A stretch of 64,000 bases of DNA from contig JAYNZW010000001.1 in the NCBI GenBank assembly GCA_038103905.1, positions 62,001-126,000 of the forward strand. The letters are read 5' to 3'. A program made the translations under genes and the position numbers. The notes under the pieces are model-generated. The model was not told where the DNA came from, made no database searches, and worked only from the letters and a program-made list of their open reading frames with translations. Shown here piece by piece: positions 53,156 to 62,145 of this stretch. Position 1 is the first letter of the stretch. Each line of letters starts with the position of its first letter. The DNA comes from CABYIR01 sp038103905. Its GTDB lineage: Bacteria > Pseudomonadota > Alphaproteobacteria > Pelagibacterales > AG-422-B15.

Positions 53156-54598
53156 ATGACTTTATTTCTCAACAAGAAGTCAAATTTAATAATTATCTTT
53201 TTTATTTTGGGTATAATTTTATCTCTTGGTTTTGACCCTTATAACATCCCATTTATTTCTATTTTAACAGTTGGAATATTTTTTTTATTAAATGATTTTA
53301 TCTATTTTAATCACAATAAAAATTATTACTTATTTTTTTTAACAGGCATTTCTTTTGGGTTTTCTTTTTTTGTATCAAGTATGTATTGGGTTACAAACTC
53401 TGTTCTTGTTTATCCTGAATTGTATTATCTAATCCCTATTCCTCTTATCGGATTACCATTAATTTTAAGTATTTTTTATGGAGTAATGCAATTATTTAAC
53501 TCTATATTTTGGTCATCAAGTATTTTTAGAATTATATACTTTTCCATATTCTGGACAGTGTTTGAAATAATAAGAGGTTCTTTTTTTAGTGGCTTACCAT
53601 GGAATGTAATTGCATATAGTTGGACTTGGTCACTATCTATTATGCAAGCATTATCTATATTTGGCATTTATGGATTATGCTTTTTTACAATTTTAATATC
53701 TGCATCTTTATTTTCATTTTATTTTAAAAAAAATTATTTTTTATTGATTTTTATTTCAATACTAACTTTTTTTATCATATTAGCTTATGGACATTTACGT
53801 ATAAAGAATTATGAAGAAATATATTCTGTATCTAATGAAGTAAGATTGATTAGTAGTAATTTTGATCAAAATATTAAATGGTCAGAGAAGTCAATTAATA
53901 AAATATTAAGTTTAGGTTCAAAAGATAAGATTAGTATATTCCCTGAAACTTCAATTGGTTTCACAAAAAAAATACCCTCGAATTGGATTGCGGGAACTAT
54001 AAGAAAAGAAAATGAAAAATATTATAACTCAGTGCAATATAGTAATACATTTTATGATAAACAAAAATTAGTTCCCTTTACAGAATTTTTGCCTTTTGAA
54101 AATTTTTTTAGATCAATTGATATTTTTAATCTTGTTCCAAAAAACTTCTTTTCTAGTGGAGAAAGCAATAACTTTGCAAATAATAATTTTTTACCTTTAA
54201 TATGCTATGAAGGAATATTTCCTTTAAAAACAATATCAAAATTATCAGCTAATAATCTTGCAATAATAAATATATCAAATGATGCATGGTTTGGAAATCA
54301 TGCTGGACCCCTTCAACATTTAACTCATGTAAGATACCGTACTGTTGAAACTGGATTACCACTGATAAGATCAACCAATAAAGGATACTCAGTTTTAATA
54401 AACCCTATAGGACAAATTACAGAGAATATTCCTCGAAATGAGTTAAATTTTATTGAATTTCAAATACCTGATAGATTAGATTTAACAATTTATGCAAAAT
54501 ATAAAGATTGGCCAGTTATAATATTAATAGCTTTCTTATTAATTCTTTTATATATTTTTAGAGATAAAAATATTTCCAGAAAGTCAAAAAATGAATAA
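53156..54598 (+). CDS. lnt: Apolipoprotein N-acyltransferase
   Basis: Lnt adds the third acyl chain to lipoproteins at the outer face of the inner membrane. The 480 residues have about seven membrane segments and a nitrilase domain. The catalytic glutamate lies in SIFPETSIGF, and the nucleophile cysteine in PLICYEGIFP near residue 350. NISNDAWFGNHAGPLQHL and the late VRYRTVETGLPLIRSTNKG are hallmarks. It overlaps metK by eight bases. Confidence 0.95.
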   Translation: MTLFLNKKSNLIIIFFILGIILSLGFDPYNIPFISILTVGIFFLLNDFIYFNHNKNYYLFFLTGISFGFSFFVSSMYWVTNSVLVYPELYYLIPIPLIGLPLILSIFYGVMQLFNSIFWSSSIFRIIYFSIFWTVFEIIRGSFFSGLPWNVIAYSWTWSLSIMQALSIFGIYGLCFFTILISASLFSFYFKKNYFLLIFISILTFFIILAYGHLRIKNYEEIYSVSNEVRLISSNFDQNIKWSEKSINKILSLGSKDKISIFPETSIGFTKKIPSNWIAGTIRKENEKYYNSVQYSNTFYDKQKLVPFTEFLPFENFFRSIDIFNLVPKNFFSSGESNNFANNNFLPLICYEGIFPLKTISKLSANNLAIINISNDAWFGNHAGPLQHLTHVRYRTVETGLPLIRSTNKGYSVLINPIGQITENIPRNELNFIEFQIPDRLDLTIYAKYKDWPVIILIAFLLILLYIFRDKNISRKSKNE

Positions 54599-55751
54599 AA
54601 ATTATCTTTTTACGAGTGAGTCTGTTTCTGAAGGTCATCCTGATAAAGTTTGTGATATAATTTCAGATTATATTGTAGATGATTTTCTTTCTCAAAAAAA
54701 TCCTGAAAACTCTCGAGTAGCTCTAGAGACTTTAGTTACAACAAACCAAGTCGTTGTTGCGGGGGAAGTTCGAGGTCCTGAAGGATACGAATGTGATTAT
54801 GAAAAATTAGCTCGTAATGCAGTCAAAGAGATTGGATACGAACAAGACAATTTTCACTGGAAGCATTTTAATTTTACTCCATATGTTCATAGTCAGTCAG
54901 CTGATATAGCCATGGGTGTTGACTCAGGAGAAGAAAAAGACCAAGGAGCTGGAGATCAAGGAATTATGTTTGGTTATGCTTGTAAAGAAACACCTAGCTT
55001 GATGCCCGCCCCAATTTATTATTCACATAAAATTCTTCATGATTTAGCTAATGCTAGAAAAGATAAATCAATAAATGGAATACAGCCCGACTCGAAAAGT
55101 CAAGTAACGCTAAGATATGAAAATGAAAAGCCAGTTGAATGCACAGAAGTGGTTGTTTCCACTCAACATGATGACGGAATGTCAGTTGAAGATGTATCAA
55201 ATATAGTTATGCCATTCATTAAAGATGTACTTCCAGAAGAGTGGCTTAAGAATACTATTTATCATATTAATCCTACTGGAAATTTTGTAATTGGGGGACC
55301 AGATGGAGACTCAGGCCTAACTGGAAGAAAAATAATTGTTGATACTTATGGAGGAGCGTCTCCACATGGAGGTGGAGCTTTTTCAGGCAAAGATCCAACT
55401 AAAGTAGATCGGTCTGCTGCATACATTACAAGATATATTGCTAAAAATATTGTAGCTGCTGACTTGGCTGAAAAATGTACGATTCAACTTGCGTATGCAA
55501 TTGGAGTATCTCGACCTTTATCTTTTTATATTAACACTCACGAAACAGGAAAAGTTGATAGTGAAACTTTAATAAAAAAAATTAATAGCATTGTGGATTT
55601 AACTCCAAGTGGAATAAGAGATCATCTAAATCTGCATAAGCCAATTTACAAAGCTTCAGCAGCCTATGGGCACTTTGGTAGGGAGCCCGGTGATGATGGA
55701 TCTTTTTCATGGGAAAGAACAGATTTGGTTGATCAATTAAAAAATCTATAA
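54591..55751 (+). CDS. metK: S-adenosylmethionine synthetase
   Basis: MetK makes SAM from methionine and ATP. The 386 residues show TSESVSEGHPDKVCD at the start, GAGDQGIMFGYA near residue 120 and GGGAFSGKDPTKVDRSAAY near residue 260. Because it overlaps lnt, no SAM-responsive riboswitch can lie directly before it, and I see none. trmB starts at the next base after its stop. Confidence 0.98.
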   Translation: MNKNYLFTSESVSEGHPDKVCDIISDYIVDDFLSQKNPENSRVALETLVTTNQVVVAGEVRGPEGYECDYEKLARNAVKEIGYEQDNFHWKHFNFTPYVHSQSADIAMGVDSGEEKDQGAGDQGIMFGYACKETPSLMPAPIYYSHKILHDLANARKDKSINGIQPDSKSQVTLRYENEKPVECTEVVVSTQHDDGMSVEDVSNIVMPFIKDVLPEEWLKNTIYHINPTGNFVIGGPDGDSGLTGRKIIVDTYGGASPHGGGAFSGKDPTKVDRSAAYITRYIAKNIVAADLAEKCTIQLAYAIGVSRPLSFYINTHETGKVDSETLIKKINSIVDLTPSGIRDHLNLHKPIYKASAAYGHFGREPGDDGSFSWERTDLVDQLKNL

Positions 55752-56453
55752 TTGTTAGACTTAAAAACTAGATATCCAGATTTTTATAGATTTTATGGAA
55801 GGAGAGTAGCTAAAAAACTCTCTCAACAATCAATACAATCAATTGAAAAATATTTTAATAATGATTCACTTGATGAAGAAGTTATCAATTGTTTTAATGA
55901 TAAAAAATCAATTGATTTTGATAAAAAGTTCAAAAAAGTGATTTTAGAAGTAGGTTTTGGAAATGGTGAATTTTTACTAGAGCAATCTAATCAAAATAAA
56001 GAAACTATGTTTATAGGCTGTGAAGTCTATTTGAATGGCTTTAGCAAGGTACTAAATAAAATTTATGAAAATAAAATTAATAATATAAAAGTATGTAGTA
56101 TAAACTTTGTTTACTTGATTCAGGTATTGAAAGACTCATATATTGATAAGGTTTATTTTTTAAATCCTGATCCATGGCCTAAAGTTAGGCACAATAAAAG
56201 AAGAGTAATTAATATTGATAACCTTAATTTATTAGTTCCAAAATTAAAAAAAAATTGCAGTATTATAATTACGACTGATTCTCCAGATTATTATGAATAT
56301 ATTATTTCAATGTCAGAGAATAAAAATCCAATTTGGAATAAAATAGAATATGGTGAACTTGCTAATTCTGACTCACTATATGGTGTTTCTGCATATCAAA
56401 GAAAAGCAATAAACAAAAATAACAAAATCTATAAAGTCGAGATATTCAAATAA
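55752..56453 (+). CDS. trmB: tRNA (guanine-46-N7)-methyltransferase TrmB
   Basis: TrmB makes m7G46 in the tRNA variable loop. The 233 residues contain VILEVGFGNGEFLLEQ as the SAM-binding site and NPDPWPKVRHNKRR, the family motif with the catalytic aspartate. The likely start is TTG, directly after the metK stop, because RFYGRR aligns with the N-terminus of relatives. A strong terminator-like hairpin follows. Confidence 0.95.
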   Translation: MLDLKTRYPDFYRFYGRRVAKKLSQQSIQSIEKYFNNDSLDEEVINCFNDKKSIDFDKKFKKVILEVGFGNGEFLLEQSNQNKETMFIGCEVYLNGFSKVLNKIYENKINNIKVCSINFVYLIQVLKDSYIDKVYFLNPDPWPKVRHNKRRVINIDNLNLLVPKLKKNCSIIITTDSPDYYEYIISMSENKNPIWNKIEYGELANSDSLYGVSAYQRKAINKNNKIYKVEIFK

Positions 56454-56460
56454 TAAATCA

Positions 56461-56585
56461 TTGAAAAATATATATTTTTTGTATGCTTGATTTATCAAAC
56501 CCTAAGGTGTATAGAACATGTAAATTATTGTTAACCAAACAAAAGTGGGTTAAACCCACTTTTTTTTTACTCAAAAGGCAATTTG
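56461..56585 (+). promoter_or_regulatory. nusA leader with possible promoter
   Basis: A weak promoter-like pair, TTGAAA (56461-56466) and TATGCT (56482-56487) 15 bases apart, lies upstream of a terminator-like hairpin. TTAACC (56531-56536) can pair with GGTTAA (56548-56553), which would break the terminator stem. AAAGG at 56573-56577 is the nusA ribosome site. An attenuation leader is an inference from this layout. Confidence 0.35.
56541..56568 (+). terminator. Intrinsic terminator or attenuator before nusA
   Basis: AAAAGTGGG (56541-56549) and CCCACTTTT (56555-56563) form a perfect 9-base stem with a 5-base loop, and the T run extends to 56568. It is the clearest intrinsic terminator in the window. 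It ends only 17 bases before the nusA ATG. Confidence 0.85.
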
Positions 56586-58124
56586 ATGGTAAGTGCAAAT
56601 AAAATTGAAATTTTAAGAATAGCAGAAACAGTTGCTCAAGAAAAAATGATTGATAAAGGCATTGTTTTAGCTGCTTTAGAAGAGGCAATTGTTAAAGCTG
56701 CAAAAACAAGCTACGGAGAAGAAAATGAAGTAATTGCTGAAATCAACCCAGAAACTGGTGAAATTCTATTATCTAGAAAGCTGTTGGTAGTTAAAGAAGT
56801 TAAAAATAAATTTCTTGAAATAGATTTAAAATCAGCAAAAAAAATCAATGCTGCCGCAGAGGTAGATGATGAGCTTTTAGATCCACTTCCCCCATTAGAT
56901 TTTGGAAGAGTCGCAGCACAATCGGCAAAACAAGTGATAACATCAAAAGTAAGGGAAGCTGAAAGAGAAAGACAATATTCAGAATATAAAGATAGAATAG
57001 GTGAAGTAGTAAATGGAATAGTTAAAAGGTCCGAGTTTGGCAATATTATTTTAGATCTGGGTAAGGCTGAGGGAGTTATACGAAAAGATCAAACCATTCC
57101 AAGAGAAAATCTTAGAAATGGAGACAGAGTAAAAGCATACATATACGATGTTAGATCTGAAGTTAAAGGTCCTCAAATATTCCTCTCAAGATCTCATCCT
57201 CAGTTTATGGCAAAGCTATTCACCCAAGAAGTACCTGAGATTTATGATGGTATAATAAAAATTAAAAGTGTCGCTAGAGATGCAGGTAGCCGCGCAAAAA
57301 TTGCTGTTCACACTGAAGATGGAGCTATAGATCCAGTCGGGGCTTGTGTAGGTATGAGAGGAAGTCGTGTTCAAGCAGTTGTAAATGAATTACAAGGTGA
57401 AAAAATTGACATAATTAAATGGTCACCAGACATTGCTAATCTCGCAATTTCATCACTTTCTCCAGCAGAAGTTTTAAAAGTTGTTATGGATGAAGACCAG
57501 AACAAAATTGAAGTGGTTGTTTCTGAACCTCATTTAAGTTTAGCTATTGGGAGAAGAGGTCAAAACGTAAAGCTTGCAACTGAATTAACAGGATGGGAAA
57601 TTGATATTCTAACAGAAGATGAAGATTCATCAAAAAGACAGCAAGATTTTAATGAGAAAACAAAAAATTTTGTTGATCTATTGGATGTTGATGAAACTTT
57701 ATCACAACTTTTAGTTAGTGAAGGTTTTAGCTCAGTTGAAGAAATTGTAGAAGCAGACAAAGATGAATTAATGTCGATAGAAGGCTTTGATGAAGATATT
57801 GTTTCAGAATTAATTGAAAGATCAGAAAAATCTATTGAAAGAGTTGAGAAGGAAAATATTGAAATTTTAAATAATTTAAACGTTGATGAATCTCTTATGA
57901 ACTTCAGCTACTTAAATAAGTCAATGCTTGTGAAGCTTGCACAAAACGAAATAAAAACCCTTGATGATTTTGCCGGCCTTACTACTGATGACCTTTTAGG
58001 TTATTACGAAGACAAACATGATAAGAATTCTAAAGTCCAGGGTATGCTTGAAGAATTTAACCTCACTAAAGATGAGGGTGATCAATTAATCTTAGAAGCT
58101 AGAAAAATATGGCTTGATAATTAA
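56586..58124 (+). CDS. nusA: Transcription termination/antitermination protein NusA
   Basis: NusA binds RNA polymerase and modulates pausing, termination and antitermination. The 512 residues comprise an N-terminal polymerase-binding domain (NKIEILRIAETVAQEK), an S1 domain near 130-200 (GEVVNGIVKRSEFGN), two KH domains (GACVGMRGSRVQAVVNELQGEKIDI; SLAIGRRGQNVKLA) and C-terminal acidic helix-hairpin-helix repeats from about residue 360. The ATG at 56586 has an AAAGG site. rimP, which usually precedes nusA, is missing. Confidence 0.97.
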   Translation: MVSANKIEILRIAETVAQEKMIDKGIVLAALEEAIVKAAKTSYGEENEVIAEINPETGEILLSRKLLVVKEVKNKFLEIDLKSAKKINAAAEVDDELLDPLPPLDFGRVAAQSAKQVITSKVREAERERQYSEYKDRIGEVVNGIVKRSEFGNIILDLGKAEGVIRKDQTIPRENLRNGDRVKAYIYDVRSEVKGPQIFLSRSHPQFMAKLFTQEVPEIYDGIIKIKSVARDAGSRAKIAVHTEDGAIDPVGACVGMRGSRVQAVVNELQGEKIDIIKWSPDIANLAISSLSPAEVLKVVMDEDQNKIEVVVSEPHLSLAIGRRGQNVKLATELTGWEIDILTEDEDSSKRQQDFNEKTKNFVDLLDVDETLSQLLVSEGFSSVEEIVEADKDELMSIEGFDEDIVSELIERSEKSIERVEKENIEILNNLNVDESLMNFSYLNKSMLVKLAQNEIKTLDDFAGLTTDDLLGYYEDKHDKNSKVQGMLEEFNLTKDEGDQLILEARKIWLDN

Positions 58125-58139
58125 AAAGAGTGGTTAAAA

Positions 58140-60560
58140 ATGTCTGACGCAAAAGATATAAAAAAGAAAAAAACATTAAGTTTAAAGCTTGGAGCTAAAC
58201 CCTCAATCCCACCTTCTACTTCAATTGAGGCAGGCAGAACAGTTGTTGTCGCAAAAAAAAGAGTTAGAAAAACTATCAATACTGAAAATCAGGCAAGTAC
58301 ATCAGATAAGCCCGATGCTAAAAGTAATACTAAGAGCAATGATAATGAAACCAAATCAGTTGATGAGGGTATAAAAAAATCGAGAACAGTTTTAAAGCCA
58401 TTATCTAAAGATCAGCAAAAAGCTTTACTAAAAGCAAAATCAGAAAAAGAGCAAAATGACGCGATCAAAAAAATAAGAGAATCAGAGAAAGAAGCTTCGA
58501 CAGAGTCTAATACTGAAACTACTAATGAGGTTAATAAAAATAATGCTCCTGAAATTAATTTAGATAATCAGGAAGAAAAAAAAGAATCATTTTCAAAAAA
58601 AAGTATTAATTTTAAGAAAAAAGAACCAGAAGAAGAAAAAAAATCCCCACCCCAATCATTTGGCAGAAAGAAATTTAGAGAAAGAAAAGTCACTATAGTT
58701 ACAGCTCTTTCTGGCGTAGACGAAAGAACAAGAAGTTTGGCAGCCTATAAAAGAGCCAAACAGAAACTCAAAAAAAATACTGATAATGTTGAGCCACAAG
58801 CAAAAATAATAAGGGAAGTAAATATTCCTGAATATATTACTGTTAAAGAGCTTGCTAATAGAATGAGTGAAAAATCTGGCGATGTAATTAAATCACTTAT
58901 GAAAATGGGAATGATGGCAACGATAAATGAAAGTTTAGATGCTGATACAGCGGAACTACTTGTAACTGAGTTTGGTCATAAATTTGTCCGAGAAAATATT
59001 GAAGATGTCGAAAAAGACCTTATTGCAAGCGATCAACAAGCTATAAAAGATAAAGTAAGACCACCTATTGTTACTATAATGGGTCATGTTGATCATGGAA
59101 AAACTTCATTACTTGATTATATTCGTAAATCAAATGTAGTTTCTGGTGAAAGTGGTGGCATTACTCAACATATTGGTGCCTATCAGGTTATTCATGATAA
59201 TAAAAAAATTACATTTATTGATACACCTGGTCATGCAGCTTTTACAGAAATGCGAGCTCGAGGTGCAAATGTAACTGATATTGTAATTTTAATCGTAGCA
59301 GCAGATGATGGAGTAATGCCCCAGACAAAAGAGGCTATATCTCATGCAAAATCTGCAAATGTTCCAATTATTGTTGCTATAAATAAATGTGATAAACCCG
59401 AGTCAAATCCTCAAAAGATAAAGGAGCAATTACTTTCTGAAGAAATTATTGTTGAGGAATTATCGGGAGATATTCAGTGTATTGAAGTATCTGCTCAGAG
59501 TGGTCAAAATATAGATAAGTTATTGGAGTCTATTTTACTCCAAGCTGAGCTATCTGAGTTGAAAGCCAATGAAACCACTCATGCTGAGGGAGTTGTGATT
59601 GAGGCAAATGTTGATAAAGGAAGAGGGCCGGTATGCAACATAGTCCTCACAAATGGTCTTTTAAAGGTTGGCAATAATGTTGTTGCTGGAAGTGAAATGG
59701 GTAAAGTTAGAGCAATATTAAATGATAAGGGAGATAATATAAAAGAAGCCTACCCTTCAACACCTGTTCAAGTCCTAGGTTTAGGAAGTGTACCAGAGGC
59801 TGGCGATGGATTCATAGTCGTTGAAAACGAAGATAAGGCTCGAGAATTATGTGAATTAAGAAGTCAAATACAAAAAAATAAATCACAATCTAAAAAAGTT
59901 AAGTTTGTTGATGGTGATTTTGCCTTTGGTGATACTAATGCCTCAAAAGAGTTAGTTGAAGTTGTTTTAAAGTCTGATACGAGAGGGTCAACAGAAGCGA
60001 TTGTTTCACAGCTTGAGGATATTGTTAGCGAGAAAGTTGTGATTAAAGTTATTCACTCTGGAGTCGGGCTAATGAATGAAAGCGATATTTCGCTTGCAAT
60101 GGCATCAAATGCATTACTTTTGGTTTTCAATACGTCTGCTACTAAAGAGGCCAAAGAGAAAGCAAGGCTAAATAAGTTAAACATTTCCAGTTTTCAAATT
60201 ATTTATGAGTTAATTGAATATGTATCTGATTTTGCTACAGGAAAATTAAAGCCTAAATTTGAGGAAAACTATCTTGGAAGAGCTGAGATTTTAAAAGTAT
60301 TTAAAGTATCAAAAATTGGATCAATAGCAGGATGTATTGTATCAGATGGAGTGGTTGATAAAAAAGCTAAAGCAAAAGTTATACGAAATGATGAAACTAT
60401 TTTTACTGGAGATATTGGAAGCTTAATGAGAGAAAAAAATGAAGCCAATGAGGTTAAGGCTGGTACTGAATGTGGAATTGGAATTGTTGATTATCAAGAT
60501 TATAAAGAAGGTGATATTATTGAGATATTTAATGTCACTGAAGTTTCCCAAACGTTGTGA
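58140..60560 (+). CDS. infB: Translation initiation factor IF-2
   Basis: IF-2 is the GTPase that brings initiator tRNA to the 30S subunit. The 806 residues begin with a Lys/Glu-rich low-complexity region to about residue 220, then an IF2_N domain (ITVKELANRMSEKSGDVIKSL) and the GTPase domain with GHVDHGKTSLLD, DTPGHAAF and NKCDK. C-terminal domains bind initiator tRNA. It follows nusA after 15 bases with no ylxR between, and overlaps rbfA by four bases. Confidence 0.98.
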   Translation: MSDAKDIKKKKTLSLKLGAKPSIPPSTSIEAGRTVVVAKKRVRKTINTENQASTSDKPDAKSNTKSNDNETKSVDEGIKKSRTVLKPLSKDQQKALLKAKSEKEQNDAIKKIRESEKEASTESNTETTNEVNKNNAPEINLDNQEEKKESFSKKSINFKKKEPEEEKKSPPQSFGRKKFRERKVTIVTALSGVDERTRSLAAYKRAKQKLKKNTDNVEPQAKIIREVNIPEYITVKELANRMSEKSGDVIKSLMKMGMMATINESLDADTAELLVTEFGHKFVRENIEDVEKDLIASDQQAIKDKVRPPIVTIMGHVDHGKTSLLDYIRKSNVVSGESGGITQHIGAYQVIHDNKKITFIDTPGHAAFTEMRARGANVTDIVILIVAADDGVMPQTKEAISHAKSANVPIIVAINKCDKPESNPQKIKEQLLSEEIIVEELSGDIQCIEVSAQSGQNIDKLLESILLQAELSELKANETTHAEGVVIEANVDKGRGPVCNIVLTNGLLKVGNNVVAGSEMGKVRAILNDKGDNIKEAYPSTPVQVLGLGSVPEAGDGFIVVENEDKARELCELRSQIQKNKSQSKKVKFVDGDFAFGDTNASKELVEVVLKSDTRGSTEAIVSQLEDIVSEKVVIKVIHSGVGLMNESDISLAMASNALLLVFNTSATKEAKEKARLNKLNISSFQIIYELIEYVSDFATGKLKPKFEENYLGRAEILKVFKVSKIGSIAGCIVSDGVVDKKAKAKVIRNDETIFTGDIGSLMREKNEANEVKAGTECGIGIVDYQDYKEGDIIEIFNVTEVSQTL

Positions 60561-60943
60561 TACTCAAAAGACAAAAAAGCAAATCTAATAGATCTCTAAA
60601 AGTTGCGGAAGTAATAAGAAAATCAATTAGTCAGATTTTGTTAAAAAATGATTTACCGCTCAATCCTAATTTTGAATTTCCTCTAAGTGTTGTCTCTGTT
60701 GATTTAAGTAGTGATCTTCGAATAGCTTATATTTATATTTCTACTCATGAGTTGATTGATGACGATGAAATTATTAGAAGACTAGAGTTATGTAAAAAAC
60801 ATATATCTTCTAGGATGAATTTATTGATCGATTTAAAATTTATGCCAAAATTAGTTTTTAGAAATGATAAACAAGTTTCTAGCCATGATAAAATAAATGA
60901 GCTTCTTAATTCTCATAAAGTTCAAGAAGATCTAAAGAAATAG
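60557..60943 (+). CDS. rbfA: Ribosome-binding factor A
   Basis: RbfA binds the immature 30S subunit near helix 1 of 16S rRNA and helps late maturation. The 128 residues show KVAEVIRKSISQIL at the start, VSVVSVDLSSDLRIAYIYIS in the KH-like core and LKFMPKLVFRND near the end. The start is GTG, overlapping the infB stop as GTGA. truB follows after three bases. Confidence 0.94.
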   Translation: MILKRQKSKSNRSLKVAEVIRKSISQILLKNDLPLNPNFEFPLSVVSVDLSSDLRIAYIYISTHELIDDDEIIRRLELCKKHISSRMNLLIDLKFMPKLVFRNDKQVSSHDKINELLNSHKVQEDLKK

Positions 60944-60946
60944 AAC

Positions 60947-61861
60947 GTGAGTTTTGAAAAATCTTTGAATGGTTGGGTATTTATAGACAAGCCAGAGGGA
61001 ATAACCTCTTTTGATGTAATCAGAAAAGTAAGAAATTTTACTAAAATAAAAAAAATTGGACATTCAGGAACTCTTGATCCATTTGCATCTGGTATTCTTG
61101 CATTAGCATTTGGTGAGGCAACTAAAAGTATTCAGTTTATATCTTCAATAAAAGAGTATGAGTTTAGTGTTACATTTGGCGAAACAAGAGATACTGATGA
61201 TATTACTGGAAAAGTTGTTCGGAGTAATAATCAATATCCATCTCTAGATGAAATTAAAAATTGCATACCAACATTTATTGGTACAATAGATCAAGTACCA
61301 CCAATCTATTCGGCAGTAAAAGTTAACGGCGAAAGAGCATATAAACTTGCAAGAAACGGTAAAAATTTTGAACTTAAATCGAAAAAAATAGAAATTTATC
61401 GATTACAATGTCTGGAAGGATCGAGTGAAAACACATTTGTATTTAAAGTAAGGTGCTCTTCAGGAACATACATTAGATCATTAGCAAGAGATATGGCTAA
61501 AAAAATGGGTTATTTTGCTCATGTTTCAAGTTTGAGAAGAACTAATATTGGAAAAATTAATGAAAAAAATTTAATTTCACTAGAAAAATTTAAAGAATTA
61601 GTACATATTGGCGATCATTTTGATTATGTGCATTCAATTCAAGATGTACTGGACGACATCCCAGCGGTACTTCTAAACTATGAAGATGCACGTAAATTTC
61701 AAAATGGTGTAAGTTTGGACTTTGATATTAAAATTGTAGGTTCTAAGAATGTTTTATTTTTATCAGAAACTAGTCCATTGGGTGTTGGTAAAATAAATAA
61801 TAATAAAATAAGTCCAATTAGGATTTTTAATTTAATAGGAAAGAGAGATGTCGATAAATAA
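60947..61861 (+). CDS. truB: tRNA pseudouridine-55 synthase TruB
   Basis: TruB makes the pseudouridine at position 55 of the tRNA T loop. The 304 residues start NGWVFIDKPEGITSFDVIRKV and carry the catalytic aspartate in GHSGTLDPFASGILALAFGEATK. YSAVKVNGERAYKLAR and VRCSSGTYIRSLARD are further hallmarks. The start is GTG. It overlaps rpsO by 14 bases. Confidence 0.97.
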   Translation: MSFEKSLNGWVFIDKPEGITSFDVIRKVRNFTKIKKIGHSGTLDPFASGILALAFGEATKSIQFISSIKEYEFSVTFGETRDTDDITGKVVRSNNQYPSLDEIKNCIPTFIGTIDQVPPIYSAVKVNGERAYKLARNGKNFELKSKKIEIYRLQCLEGSSENTFVFKVRCSSGTYIRSLARDMAKKMGYFAHVSSLRRTNIGKINEKNLISLEKFKELVHIGDHFDYVHSIQDVLDDIPAVLLNYEDARKFQNGVSLDFDIKIVGSKNVLFLSETSPLGVGKINNNKISPIRIFNLIGKRDVDK

Positions 61862-62117
61862 AGAAAAAAAAACTGAAATTATAAATGAGTATTCTAGATC
61901 AGGTGGTGACACTGGTTCTCCTGAAGTACAAATAGCTATTCTTTCTGAAAGAATTTCTAGTTTAACAAATCATTTTCAAACTCATAAAAAAGATAATCAT
62001 TCTAGGACAGGATTAATGAGACTTATTAATCAAAGAAGGAGTCTTTTAGCTTATTTGAAAAAAACCAATAAAGACTCGTATGACTCACTCATACAAAAAC
62101 TAGGCATCCGAAAATAA
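61848..62117 (+). CDS. rpsO: 30S ribosomal protein S15
   Basis: S15 binds the central domain of 16S rRNA and nucleates the 30S platform. The 89 residues are full length, with YSRSGGDTGSPEVQIAILSERI, the HKKDNHSRTGLMRLINQRR RNA-binding region and YLKKTNKDSYDSLIQKLGIRK. Its start lies 14 bases inside truB. pnp follows after 28 bases, too short for the large RNase III hairpin known between rpsO and pnp in E. coli. Confidence 0.98.
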   Translation: MSINKEKKTEIINEYSRSGGDTGSPEVQIAILSERISSLTNHFQTHKKDNHSRTGLMRLINQRRSLLAYLKKTNKDSYDSLIQKLGIRK

Positions 62118-62145
62118 ATTAAAATAAATTACAGAGAAGGTAAAT

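Noticed and set aside
54480..54600. Possible SAM riboswitch before metK
   Set aside because: metK starts inside the end of lnt. There is no untranslated leader, and no SAM-II-like stem or conserved loop is visible.
62118..62145. RNase III-type autoregulatory hairpin between rpsO and pnp
   Set aside because: The gap is only 28 AT-rich bases, with no stem of useful length.
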